Source: Vibrio hepatarius
GTDB taxonomy: Bacteria > Pseudomonadota > Gammaproteobacteria > Enterobacterales > Vibrionaceae
NCBI RefSeq assembly: GCF_018860525.1
Contig: NZ_JAHKPM010000018.1
Location: 62,001 to 126,000, forward strand
Direction of reading: 5' to 3'
Length of the DNA stretch: 64,000 nt
Shown: piece by piece, positions 34,108-42,981 of the stretch
Layout: each line of letters opens with the position of its first letter
Numbering within the stretch: the first letter of the stretch is position 1
The notes under the pieces: generated by a model
The model's database searches: none
What the model was told of the DNA's origin: nothing
The model's input: the letters and a program-made list of their open reading frames with translations, nothing else
Made by a program: the position numbers and the translations under genes

Positions 34108-35333
34108 TGGATATTTCTAAGTTAATTAATACCAGTTTTAGTTCTCAAAGTGAGGCTAGATCGAGAGTTATACCTAAGAAAAAGACATCATCTTCGCTGT
34201 TTATATATCAAAATAAATCCACACTTGATGATATATTTTCATTTCTTCGAGCGGAAGGCATAGAATTGCCTCAATCTATGGAAATGAAAAATGGAGATTC
34301 AAGTGCTTTAAATATTCCTGAAGGGATTACGAAAGTCTTTGTTGAAGTCGACGAAGGCGATGATATTAAGACAATATCACAGCCTATCAAAGATAAAACT
34401 GAGGTATCTACAAATATTACCGTAGTATCAAAAGTCGATAAGATATCTTTTAATATCAGAGTAGAAGAGCTAGGCATGAATTATGTCCTGTATCCAGGAG
34501 ATAATAGTAAGTTGGTTGACTCTTTTAAAGGAACGACAACAGAGCGGAAGATCACTAGAAAATCAAAAAATATTACTGTATTCGGTGTGAAGGGTGGCGT
34601 TGGTTGTTCTTTTATTGCGACCAAGCTTTCGGTATCGCTTTCAAAGCAAAGAAAAAAGGACACGGCTCTTGTAAATTATGGCAATGGTAAAGGCTGCTAC
34701 GATATATTCTTTGGTGATAAAGCCTTTCAACCTAGTCAAATTAGTGCGGAAGCTTGTAGCATAGATGTAGATTACAGTTTTTATGATTCTCTGGCCAACA
34801 AGATCAATGATAGTCTTAAGGTGTTCAACTTAGCGATCGAGGGTAACGAGGGAAGAGAGGTACTGAGAATCAATGATAGAGTTGTCTCGAGTACATCTGA
34901 GCATTGCAACTTTATTGTAAGAGATTTTTCTTCTGCTAGCTTTGTAGTAACTCCAGATCTATTAGTGAAAGATTCAGACGTGTTAATTATCGTTGCAGAT
35001 TCGAGTTTTTTATCTCAGCGTAACCTGGCTCGAACATTAGTCGATATTAAAGGTAGTGATAAAAACGTAAGAATTATTACAGTAATTGTTCAAAAGTTTA
35101 AGGCTAACATAGCTTACCAAAAAAATGAGATTGAGAAGCTTATAGATTCCAAAGTCGACATCGTTGTGCCTTTTGATAAGAACTTAGATGACAATTTAGT
35201 TGATAAGTTGGATGTTTTCTATGGTTCAAACAAAGTAGGCGAATCTATTTCAAATATCAGCAACATTATTTTTGGCGAAGATATTAATATTAAAAAAAGT
35301 ATTATCTCTTTAATAGCAGAAAAAATTACTTAG
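34107..35333 (+). CDS. tadZ: TadZ/CpaE, pilus localisation ATPase
   Basis: TadZ is a ParA/MinD-related ATPase that places the Tad machine at a cell site. The first 150 residues are a divergent receiver-like part. The ATPase part begins with the deviant Walker A VKGGVGCSFIATKLSVSL (KGGVGCS at residues 162-168). The Walker-type Asp region NFIVRDFSSASFVVTPDLL follows. It has 408 residues. It is followed by a perfect palindrome and then tadB rather than tadA. Confidence 0.9.
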   Translation: MDISKLINTSFSSQSEARSRVIPKKKTSSSLFIYQNKSTLDDIFSFLRAEGIELPQSMEMKNGDSSALNIPEGITKVFVEVDEGDDIKTISQPIKDKTEVSTNITVVSKVDKISFNIRVEELGMNYVLYPGDNSKLVDSFKGTTTERKITRKSKNITVFGVKGGVGCSFIATKLSVSLSKQRKKDTALVNYGNGKGCYDIFFGDKAFQPSQISAEACSIDVDYSFYDSLANKINDSLKVFNLAIEGNEGREVLRINDRVVSSTSEHCNFIVRDFSSASFVVTPDLLVKDSDVLIIVADSSFLSQRNLARTLVDIKGSDKNVRIITVIVQKFKANIAYQKNEIEKLIDSKVDIVVPFDKNLDDNLVDKLDVFYGSNKVGESISNISNIIFGEDINIKKSIISLIAEKIT

Positions 35334-35351
35334 CAAAGTTAACTTTGCTAA
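35330..35351 (+). repeat. Perfect 22-base palindrome at the tadZ-tadB junction
   Basis: TTAGCAAAGTT is followed directly by its reverse complement AACTTTGCTAA. The tadZ stop codon lies inside the left arm, and tadB starts 18 bases after the right arm. There is no T-tract, so it may be an mRNA processing or partial-termination hairpin, or a scar where tadA would normally sit. Confidence 0.85.
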
Positions 35352-35369
35352 TTCGTGTAGGGTGCGTTT

Positions 35370-36287
35370 ATGAAGTTAATTTCAGTCATAATCTGTGTAC
35401 TTATATATGTTATCTTTTATATTTTCTATCGATATCATACTAATAGAAAGAAAAGAGATTTCTTGGATTCAAAAGGATCGGCCGACTTAAATGATAACCA
35501 AGAGGCCAATCTATTTGGTTCAGGTAGGATTGATGGTATATATGCTAGAATAATACATGAAGTTGATGCTTTTAAGTATAGATTGGGTGAAAATTCAAAA
35601 GGAAAACTTTTTATTTTTTTCCTAGCGTCACTAGCACTAGGATTTTGGATTTCTGATTTTCTAGTCATAAATGCTATAGAAGGTGTCCCACTTACTTGTT
35701 TAGTACTAGCAATATTTGCCTATATATATGTGAATAATAAGTATCAGAAGGATTTTAAGTCTAATTTCCCGGATGCTATTAACATGTTATCAAGTGCTAT
35801 TAAGGCAGGAGAAAGTTTAGTGGGTGCACTAAACTATGTGGCGCAAACAACAAATAGTGTAGTTGGCAAAGAGCTAAAATGGGTAGCAGATAGATTAGTT
35901 ATTGGTGAGACTCCTTCTCATGTTTTTGAAACGGCGAAAAATAGAAATGCTTCTTTTAGAGAGTACGTGTTCTTTCTTTCAGCTTTAAAAATAAATGTAG
36001 AAAGAGGAGGGCAACTCTCCGATATTATCAAAAGAATTGATAGAATAATATTTAATAGTTATGCAATGGAAAAAAAGAAATTTGCAATGACATCGGAAGC
36101 TAGATACTCGGCAAAAATTGTAGGTGCTCTTCCATTTATATTTTTAATTATTATGCGTTATTTGAGCCCAGAAAACTTTGAGTATGTTTTTGAGACAGAA
36201 ACTGGGAACATAATTTTGTGGTACGTCGTCATCAGTGAAGTAATTGGTATGGGAATTATACATATGTTAATGAGGAGTGTTAAGTAA
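35370..36287 (+). CDS. tadB: Tad inner-membrane platform protein TadB
   Basis: This GspF/TadC-superfamily protein forms the inner-membrane platform with TadC. A first helix (LISVIICVLIYVIFYIFY) is followed by two central hydrophobic segments (LFIFFLASLALGFW; PLTCLVLAIFAYIYV). The cytosolic GspF core includes FPDAINMLSSAIKAGESL and RGGQLSDIIKRID, and a final helix pair follows. At 305 residues it is typical. Its stop overlaps the tadC ATG by one base. Confidence 0.92.
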   Translation: MKLISVIICVLIYVIFYIFYRYHTNRKKRDFLDSKGSADLNDNQEANLFGSGRIDGIYARIIHEVDAFKYRLGENSKGKLFIFFLASLALGFWISDFLVINAIEGVPLTCLVLAIFAYIYVNNKYQKDFKSNFPDAINMLSSAIKAGESLVGALNYVAQTTNSVVGKELKWVADRLVIGETPSHVFETAKNRNASFREYVFFLSALKINVERGGQLSDIIKRIDRIIFNSYAMEKKKFAMTSEARYSAKIVGALPFIFLIIMRYLSPENFEYVFETETGNIILWYVVISEVIGMGIIHMLMRSVK

Positions 36288-37156
36288 TGAATATTTCTCT
36301 CGACATAGTGATCCCCATAGCTATAGCAATTGTGGTCACCTATATTATGAGAAAGTTTATTATTTCTTATAATAGAAAGTTAGCAATGAGAAGGTTTACT
36401 GACTCAGATAACTTATCTAGATTTGACAAACTCATGTTGAGTTTTTTCTCCACAGAAAGGACAAGCTTGTTTTCCGATGGAACAGATAGTACATATATTG
36501 AGCGGTATTTTTCAGATGGGGTCTATAAAAAAGAAAAAGTTGCTAAGATGATAATCGGTCTTGCCGGCGTATTATTAGTCCAATTATTTTCTGATGAGCT
36601 TGGAGTGTCTGACTGGATCTTGAAGTTTGCACTTATGGGTGGATTTTATGTTGTTGGAATGATTATTTTGTCAGCTTGGGTGAGGATGAGAAAAGCTGAT
36701 GAGATTAAAAATGTCTCTGAAGGTGTGCCTTATGCAGTAGATTTGATGGCAATATGCGTCCAAACAGGTACAAGTGTCGAAGCAATGCTCGTGTACGTCG
36801 CTAAAGATATTAAGCTTCAATATCCATTGTTATCACTGATTTTGCTTAAAACGTATGATAGATCTAATGTGATAGGTACACGTGCTGCGTTGGAAGAACT
36901 TTCCAATAATATCGATATTCCAGAAGTGAGGTCTTTGGCCTATTCACTGAATCAAAGTATTAAATTCGGTACATCCATTTACGATGTACTTATGACGCTC
37001 TCATCAGATATACGTGAGCTAAAATTACTGACTATTGAAGAAAAAGTAGGTGCTTTATCAGCCAAAATGTCGGTACCTTTAATATTGTTTATTTTAATGC
37101 CGATAGTAATTCTTATTACTGCACCTGGTATATTTAGGCTTATGGGAGCAAGTTAG
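36287..37156 (+). CDS. tadC: Tad inner-membrane platform protein TadC
   Basis: This second GspF-type platform protein has 289 residues. It has an N-terminal helix, two central helices (KMIIGLAGVLLVQLF; FALMGGFYVVGMIILSAW), the core motif VPYAVDLMAICVQTGTSVEAML and a C-terminal helix (PLILFILMPIVILITAPGIF). It is coupled to tadB and directly followed by tadD. Confidence 0.92.
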   Translation: MNISLDIVIPIAIAIVVTYIMRKFIISYNRKLAMRRFTDSDNLSRFDKLMLSFFSTERTSLFSDGTDSTYIERYFSDGVYKKEKVAKMIIGLAGVLLVQLFSDELGVSDWILKFALMGGFYVVGMIILSAWVRMRKADEIKNVSEGVPYAVDLMAICVQTGTSVEAMLVYVAKDIKLQYPLLSLILLKTYDRSNVIGTRAALEELSNNIDIPEVRSLAYSLNQSIKFGTSIYDVLMTLSSDIRELKLLTIEEKVGALSAKMSVPLILFILMPIVILITAPGIFRLMGAS

Positions 37157-37861
37157 ATGTTAAAATTATATGCAGTTTTTATTATTATATTTTTTAGTGG
37201 ATGTGCGACCCAAGGATCTGATACAGACCTGAAAAATAGAGAGTCTATAATGATTAGTGCTCAAAACTATCAGGGTTTAGTTGATCTTTATACCGAATCA
37301 GTGAAAAAGAATGATTCTGCAGAAAATAGAGAGAAACTGGCCCATTACTATTTTCTTCTTGATGATTATGAAGCATCGGCTTACCAGTTAGAAAATGTCA
37401 TTAAAAGAAAAAGTGCTCAAGCAGAGACATTTTATAATCAGTCAATAAACTATTATATGCTAGATAAGCTTATTATTGCAGAAACGATGATCAACCGCGC
37501 AATTGAAATGAAGCCAAATAATGCAAAATTTAGAAATCAAAAAGGTATAGTTTTAGCTCAGAAATCAGAATTTGAATCAGCAATAAGAGAATTTGAAAAA
37601 GCGCGATCACTCATATTTCCTGATGTTAAAATTAAGAATAACCTTGCTCTAATTTACTATAAAAAAGGAGAGTATACGAAAGCAATCACAACGCTTATGC
37701 CTCTGTATTTAAGAAATAATAACAATAAGAAAATTGTTGCTAATTTAATTGTAATTATGGCGAAAATGAATGATAGAAATTATGTCCTAAACTTATTGAG
37801 AGATAAGTATGATATGGATAATAGTGAAGCTGTATATGTATATAACAGACTAAGTCGTTAA
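37157..37861 (+). CDS. tadD: TadD lipoprotein with TPR repeats, first copy
   Basis: The product has a lipoprotein signal (FIIIFFSGCA, Cys near residue 16), then about four TPR-like repeats (YQLENVIKRKSAQAETFYNQ; AEMMINRA-type; FESAIREFEKARSL). It ends in a conserved tail shared with the second copy (RDKYDMDNSEAVYVYNRLS). TadD is an outer-membrane pilotin-like protein needed for secretin assembly. It starts immediately after the tadC stop. Confidence 0.9.
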   Translation: MLKLYAVFIIIFFSGCATQGSDTDLKNRESIMISAQNYQGLVDLYTESVKKNDSAENREKLAHYYFLLDDYEASAYQLENVIKRKSAQAETFYNQSINYYMLDKLIIAETMINRAIEMKPNNAKFRNQKGIVLAQKSEFESAIREFEKARSLIFPDVKIKNNLALIYYKKGEYTKAITTLMPLYLRNNNNKKIVANLIVIMAKMNDRNYVLNLLRDKYDMDNSEAVYVYNRLSR

Positions 37862-38212
37862 CAAAGAAAGAGTATCACATACTAAAAAAGGTATGCGTGC
37901 GGTTACAAATGTGCTTACTCTATCTTACTGGCATTACAAATAATAATAAACAAAGTACAATAGTGTTACTTAAGATACTGTTATGTATATTCATTTTTGT
38001 TTTTTTATTTTAAAGCAAAGTAAGGATATTTAAGTAGAGTAAAATGTCGGTTTGCTGTAAGTTTCATCGATTGTTGAATGAGCCATCTTTAACATATTTA
38101 TATGATTTTTATTAAGTAGATGGTAACAATAATAACTACCCTCAAAACAGTGAATAATAGTCATTGTTGATGAGCTTTAATATTATAATGAATATTATTG
38201 ACAGGAAATATT
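37862..38212. other. 351-base gap inside the Tad locus, likely internal promoter
   Basis: This AT-rich spacer separates the two tadD copies. It starts with a weak CATAC/GTATG hairpin and later has a TTTTTGTTTTTTTATTTT run. I see no ORF and no remnant of tadA. TTGTTG at about 38165 with TATAAT-like bases 14 further is a poor promoter match. The genes behind it may form a separate transcript. Confidence 0.45.
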
Positions 38213-38929
38213 ATGCTAAAGCTAATTTTTATAACAGCAACTCTTTTTTTAGTCGGATGTAGCTCTAGTAGTTCGCTAAGTGAACTGAGAGCTAAAGAAG
38301 AGTTGATGATAACAGCAGAAAACTATGCTGGTCTAGTCGATATATATACAGATATCCTTAAAAATGAGGATACGATTGAAAATAGGGAAATACTAGCCAA
38401 ATATTTCTTTTTACTCGAAGATTATGAGTCCTCAGTTTTTCATCTAGAAAATGTAATTGAAAGAGATAATGTAAATCCAGATACTTATTATAATCAATCA
38501 ATCAATTATTATATGCTTGGAGAAAATGTTACCGCATTAAAATTAATTGACTCTTCTATATCACTGAAAGAAGATAATGCTAAGTACTATAATCATAAAG
38601 GTATAATTCTTTCTAGAATGGTAAAATATGATCAATCCATTGAGGCTTTTAACAAATCTAGAGAGTTGCTTTATGATAATAAGAAAATAAAAAATAATTT
38701 AGCTTTAGTGCATTTGAAAAAAGGGGATTATACAAGAGCACTTTCAATATTAATGCCCGTTTATCTAATGGACTCCAATGATAAAAAAACAGTAGCTAAT
38801 ATGATAGTTATTATGGCCAAGCTTCATGATAGGGATTTTGTATACAACTTACTCAGAAATAAGTATGACATGGATAATAGTGAAGCTGTATTTATTTACG
38901 ACAGTTTAAGCAATCCTAATTTTATATAG
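38213..38929 (+). CDS. TadD-like TPR lipoprotein, second copy
   Basis: The start is the ATG at 38213, with AGGA 7 bases upstream; a TTG five codons earlier is less likely. It has a lipoprotein signal (ATLFLVGCSS) and the same TPR layout as the copy at 37157, with shared blocks such as YNQSINYYMLG, KIKNNLALVHLKKGDYTRAL and NKYDMDNSEAVFIYDSLS. The two proteins are clearly paralogous but have diverged substantially. It precedes tadA by 22 bases. Confidence 0.88.
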   Translation: MLKLIFITATLFLVGCSSSSSLSELRAKEELMITAENYAGLVDIYTDILKNEDTIENREILAKYFFLLEDYESSVFHLENVIERDNVNPDTYYNQSINYYMLGENVTALKLIDSSISLKEDNAKYYNHKGIILSRMVKYDQSIEAFNKSRELLYDNKKIKNNLALVHLKKGDYTRALSILMPVYLMDSNDKKTVANMIVIMAKLHDRDFVYNLLRNKYDMDNSEAVFIYDSLSNPNFI

Positions 38930-38951
38930 TGAAAGATTCTGAGGAAATATT

Positions 38952-40196
38952 ATGAACTTCAATAAAGAAAACTTTATTAAGATTCGTCTCGAATTATACA
39001 AATTAATCGAAGCTGATGTAATTGAAAGTTTAACTCATCAAGAATTAGCTGAACAACTTTTAAAGCAGGTTGAGCAAGTCGCAAGGGATCATTCACTACC
39101 AACCACCAGTTCTGAAAAGCAGCGCTATGTCACAGAATTAGTGAATGAACTTGTTGGTTTGGGGCCATTACAAGAGCTCGTCGATGACAAGAACATCTCC
39201 GATATTATGGTTAATGGGCCAGAGAAGGTATTTATTGAAAGGAATGGAAAGCTTGAATTAACCGATGTCCGCTTTATAGATGAAATTCAGTTACAAACTA
39301 TCGCTAAGCGTATTGCCAGTATGGCCGGGAGAAGGTTGGATGACTCGTCACCTATTTGTGATGCCCGTCTATCTGATGGAAGCCGTGTGAATATGGTTCT
39401 GTCTCCTTTGACACTTGATGGAACTAGTATTTCAATCCGTAAGTTCAAGGAAGATAAATTAAACTTAACTGACCTTATGAAGTTTGGTGCTCTTAATGAA
39501 GAGATGGCTAAATTTCTTATTGTTGCGGCGCACTGTCGTCTTAATATTGTTATTTCCGGAGGTACTGGTGCTGGTAAAACCACCTTCCTTAATGCTCTCT
39601 CAGATTACATTGCTGATGATGAACGGATTATCACTATTGAGGATGCCGCTGAACTTAAGCTCAGTAAAGTTCACACACTGCGTATGGAAACACGAAAAGC
39701 GAGTGCTGAAGGTACAGGTGAGATTAGCCAGAATAAGCTGGTTATTAATGCGTTACGTATGCGCCCAGACCGTATCATTATTGGGGAGTGCCGTGGCCCA
39801 GAGGCATTTGAAATGCTCCAAGCGATGAATACAGGTCACGATGGTTCAATGACAACTTTGCACGCAAATTCTCCTAGAGATGCCATTTCCCGTATAGAGA
39901 ATATGGTCATGATGGGCCAAGCTAGCCTTCCTCATCTTGCTATTAAACGAAACATTGTCGATGCCGTTGACATCATTGTGCAGGTTAAACGCTTAAGCGA
40001 CGGCTCTCGAAGAGTAACTAGTATCTCTGAGGTAGTGGGTCTTGAAGGTGACGTTGTGGTAATGGAAGAATATTTTGCGCTTGATCTGACCAAGGATTTA
40101 TCCCAAATCGATCCGCAAACATCCTACATTACGCAGCCGATCCCAACTCGTTCTTCGGTTAAAGAGAAAGCCGGATTTTTCGGGATTGATTTTTAG
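38952..40196 (+). CDS. tadA: TadA/CpaF secretion ATPase
   Basis: This is the hexameric motor that powers pilus extension and retraction. The 414-residue product has an N-terminal domain (VNELVGLGPLQELVDD; DIMVNGPEKVFIERNG), Walker A SGGTGAGKTTF at 202-212, an Asp box, Walker B RIIIGECRGPEAFEML and the His box GSMTTLHANSPRDAISRIE. It lies after the second tadD rather than between tadZ and tadB. Codon use looks less AT-rich than in the genes just upstream. Confidence 0.95.
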   Translation: MNFNKENFIKIRLELYKLIEADVIESLTHQELAEQLLKQVEQVARDHSLPTTSSEKQRYVTELVNELVGLGPLQELVDDKNISDIMVNGPEKVFIERNGKLELTDVRFIDEIQLQTIAKRIASMAGRRLDDSSPICDARLSDGSRVNMVLSPLTLDGTSISIRKFKEDKLNLTDLMKFGALNEEMAKFLIVAAHCRLNIVISGGTGAGKTTFLNALSDYIADDERIITIEDAAELKLSKVHTLRMETRKASAEGTGEISQNKLVINALRMRPDRIIIGECRGPEAFEMLQAMNTGHDGSMTTLHANSPRDAISRIENMVMMGQASLPHLAIKRNIVDAVDIIVQVKRLSDGSRRVTSISEVVGLEGDVVVMEEYFALDLTKDLSQIDPQTSYITQPIPTRSSVKEKAGFFGIDF

Positions 40197-40257
40197 TGTC
40201 CATAATAGTGGGTATGTGCCACTGATCGTCAGCTTTGTAAGATAAGGGGATAGTACA

Positions 40258-40737
40258 TTGAGAAAAAGTCGAAAAAATCAGCGAGGCGTTTTGTCGATTG
40301 AAGTTGCCATTGGGTTTTTAATTTTTATATCCATCATTCTAACTTACTTCGAGATGGCCAGATATATATTTGTAACTAATATGGTTTCGGTTTGGAACTA
40401 TGAGGTTGCAAGAGATACTCGAATATGGGACCAAAATGAGTCTGACAGCAGTCGAAAGGACGCCATGCTGGCAAGACAAATGGAGTTATGGCAGCCAGTT
40501 CTGCTCAATGCTGATATCAATGTCAATATTAACTATTTTGCAAATTTTGCTGCGCTGCGTGCCGATTCAACAGGCGGTTGCAAGGAGCAGCATTGTCGAT
40601 ATATGGAATTCGTTACTACTTATGACTACGCGCCTATGTTTCCTTTGGTTTGGTTTGTGCCTGACCGTCGTATCAGTTCACGGATAGTCGTGGAGAGGGA
40701 GTGGTTGTATGGAGAGAAAGTGGGGAATAGACCATGA
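40258..40737 (+). CDS. tadE: TadE-like pseudopilin
   Basis: It starts at TTG 40258 with AGGGG about 8 bases upstream. A short basic leader (RKSRKNQRG) is followed by VLSIEVAIGFLIFISIILTY, with Glu at position 5 after the predicted cut, the TadE pattern. The C-terminal part has a CKEQHC motif with two cysteines. It is a minor pilin processed by TadV. Its end overlaps tadF by 4 bases. Confidence 0.85.
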   Translation: MRKSRKNQRGVLSIEVAIGFLIFISIILTYFEMARYIFVTNMVSVWNYEVARDTRIWDQNESDSSRKDAMLARQMELWQPVLLNADINVNINYFANFAALRADSTGGCKEQHCRYMEFVTTYDYAPMFPLVWFVPDRRISSRIVVEREWLYGEKVGNRP

Positions 40738-41297
40738 AAAAAGCACCACCAAATAGGTTAAGTAAATGCCGAGGTGTATTCTCGATTGAGTTCGCCATTA
40801 TTCTTTTTGCTATGTGCGGATTGATGTTTTTCTTCACCGATATAGGCATGCAAATTGTCAATAAAGCCCAGTTAGATAGAGTGAGTTATTCACTGGTTAC
40901 TGTGATAAAAGATCGAAAGAAAATTGGTTTTCAACCTTGGGTGACTAATCAAGACTGTCAAGCTGTCAAAGAAATTGCGGATCGTTTGATGGGACAAGAT
41001 GTGGGAGTGGCAGTTCATGCTGCTGCCTCTCCAGTAACCGTTGCGGGAATAAGGGCACCAGTTGTACCAAGTAGCTGTGCTGTAGGACCAGCTTGCCAAG
41101 CGGAACCTATCAACGATGAAGTTATTTTGTTGAAAAAGGATGCCTATGCATCAATTCCCAGGAAAACAGATACTTACAAAGTCACAGTATGTAACGCTAC
41201 TCCATCAGCATTTAGTCAGTTTATGAGTGGAGTCAGTGACCAGTTCGCTCAGCAGTCTTCATCGGTAATGATTGGACGTAATATTGATCCTCAGTAG
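40734..41297 (+). CDS. tadF: TadF-like pseudopilin
   Basis: This second pseudopilin of 187 residues has a leader ending in SKCRG, then VFSIEFAIILFAMCGLMFFF with Glu at mature position 5. A periplasmic domain with several cysteines follows (NQDCQAVKE; SSCAVGPACQAE; VTVCNATPS). It is coupled to tadE by ATGA overlap and followed by tadG. Confidence 0.85.
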   Translation: MKKAPPNRLSKCRGVFSIEFAIILFAMCGLMFFFTDIGMQIVNKAQLDRVSYSLVTVIKDRKKIGFQPWVTNQDCQAVKEIADRLMGQDVGVAVHAAASPVTVAGIRAPVVPSSCAVGPACQAEPINDEVILLKKDAYASIPRKTDTYKVTVCNATPSAFSQFMSGVSDQFAQQSSSVMIGRNIDPQ

Positions 41298-41314
41298 TTA
41301 TAGGTATTGATGTC

Positions 41315-42856
41315 ATGAAACATAGTGTAGTTAAACAGCAAGGCGTGGCCAGCATATTTTTTGTTCTTTCACTCAGTGCTATTCTTGCTGTTAATTTTTT
41401 CGCTTTTCAAAGTTTAGTTAGGATCAATAAACAAGTACGACTTGGAGATGCATCAGAAGCGGCTGCTTTAGCCCTGACAGAAATCTCTGATTTCCAACTT
41501 GCTCAAGTTGTTGGCGTTGTGGATATACCATACCCTGATCAGGGACAAGCTGAAACCTATGCTGCAGCCTATGTACGAGAGTATATGGGGACCACTGGCA
41601 CTGCTACTACAGTTAGCAACATCAATGTTGTCAGATCACTGCCTAACAGAAAACATATTTCTTATACAGTAACGCCAACGGTTACGGATACTGAAATTTT
41701 TCCTGATATGTGGTCGATACAAAATGATAGCCAAGAGATCTCAAACCAAGGGAAAGCGGCAAAAGGTTTTCAAGGGCCAATTAATGTTGCCTTTGTTACC
41801 GATTTCTCGGCTTCAATGAGAGGGTATCCTTTGCTAACTCTAAAAGCGGTCACTGCAGAGTTAATAGCATATCTTGAAGCGACGAATAAGGGCTCTAAAA
41901 TAGGTCTTTATCCCTTTAATACAGCATTTCACACTACTCCGATTTCGCGTGAATTTATGATTCCACTCGTTACAGACATACAATTGGCTGCGCAAACTTT
42001 CATTACCACTTTTGGTATGACTCCACCTTTGTTTTTTGAAGGGTGCCTCGCTCAGCCGCCTGGGATGGGAATTCCAGCAGGTCAACTCCCTTGTCCTGAA
42101 CCTCTTTCGGTAATTGCGAAAAAAGTTGCACCTGTTTTTGCAAGATATGCGGTAACGCCATTTGACGTTATGCAATACAGATTTCCGATCCAAGCTCAGA
42201 TTCCGGAGTTGGCCACTGGTCTCCTAGCGGTAGAACTTCCAACAATAGTGGATGGTTTGCCTGTTCCAAATCCATTAGGCTCACCAAGCTTAGTTCAATC
42301 TCGTTTACCTATAGGGCCTCTGGCTGTTAACCCATTATGGCTTGTTGATCCGGGATGGCCAATATTTGCGAACTTTTTCTTTATCCCTTTGGTTGATAAC
42401 TTCCCTATGTTTTCTGCTCCGTTTGCACTAATGACTGCGGGTGGATTCACCTCAGTTTCTCAAGGAATGATACCGGCAGCTAAGGGGTTAGTAGCGACAA
42501 AGAGAAAGGACTTAATTCTGGGCAAGCGTCAGAAGTACGTTATGATTGTAATGTCTGATGGTAACGAGAACTATGGTTTTGAGGCCTTTACGCGTTTGGT
42601 TGGCTCAGGGTTTTGTCAGATGCTAAAAACTATGATGTTGGGACCAGACGATGACCCAAGGGACTTTCAGATGGCTTATATAGGAATTCCAACCGTTTCA
42701 CCAGCTACTATCTTTCAATACGAAGCTTGTTTCGGCCCCGAAAATGTATATTGGGCTGCCGAAGCTACCCAAGTTAGAGATCGTATATTGACCATAATGT
42801 CCAAAGCGACTGATACCAAGCTCTATTACCGATTCGGCCAAGTATATGGAGAGTAA
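41315..42856 (+). CDS. tadG: TadG-like protein with von Willebrand factor A domain
   Basis: An N-terminal hydrophobic segment (VASIFFVLSLSAILAVNFFA) carries the TadG/putative Flp-like region. The vWA domain begins with INVAFVTDFSASMRG near residue 156 (MIDAS DFSAS at 163-167) and continues to YVMIVMSDGNENYGF. A Pro-rich insert of about 120 residues interrupts it. TadG is thought to sit in the envelope and help pilus function or adhesion. It is the last gene of the locus, followed by a terminator. Confidence 0.87.
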   Translation: MKHSVVKQQGVASIFFVLSLSAILAVNFFAFQSLVRINKQVRLGDASEAAALALTEISDFQLAQVVGVVDIPYPDQGQAETYAAAYVREYMGTTGTATTVSNINVVRSLPNRKHISYTVTPTVTDTEIFPDMWSIQNDSQEISNQGKAAKGFQGPINVAFVTDFSASMRGYPLLTLKAVTAELIAYLEATNKGSKIGLYPFNTAFHTTPISREFMIPLVTDIQLAAQTFITTFGMTPPLFFEGCLAQPPGMGIPAGQLPCPEPLSVIAKKVAPVFARYAVTPFDVMQYRFPIQAQIPELATGLLAVELPTIVDGLPVPNPLGSPSLVQSRLPIGPLAVNPLWLVDPGWPIFANFFFIPLVDNFPMFSAPFALMTAGGFTSVSQGMIPAAKGLVATKRKDLILGKRQKYVMIVMSDGNENYGFEAFTRLVGSGFCQMLKTMMLGPDDDPRDFQMAYIGIPTVSPATIFQYEACFGPENVYWAAEATQVRDRILTIMSKATDTKLYYRFGQVYGE

Positions 42857-42911
42857 CAATGTGCTTTAAACTCCGTTGGTTATTTTGATGATATATGAGT
42901 CATAGAAAATA

Positions 42912-42940
42912 AAAGACCTTGCTAACTCAGCAAGGTCTTT
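42912..42940 (+). terminator. Intrinsic terminator ending the Tad locus
   Basis: AAAGACCTTGCT and AGCAAGGTCTTT form a perfect 12-bp stem with a 5-base loop, followed by CTTTATT. It may also stop the converging sdaA transcript. Confidence 0.85.
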
Positions 42941-42981
42941 CTTTATTGCAATGATATATGCTGCTACTTTTTTTTGATACT

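Noticed and set aside
41861..42193. 110-codon minus-strand ORF in tadG
   Set aside because: It is antisense to the vWA region of tadG and highly Arg/Cys/Ser-biased, typical of a shadow frame.
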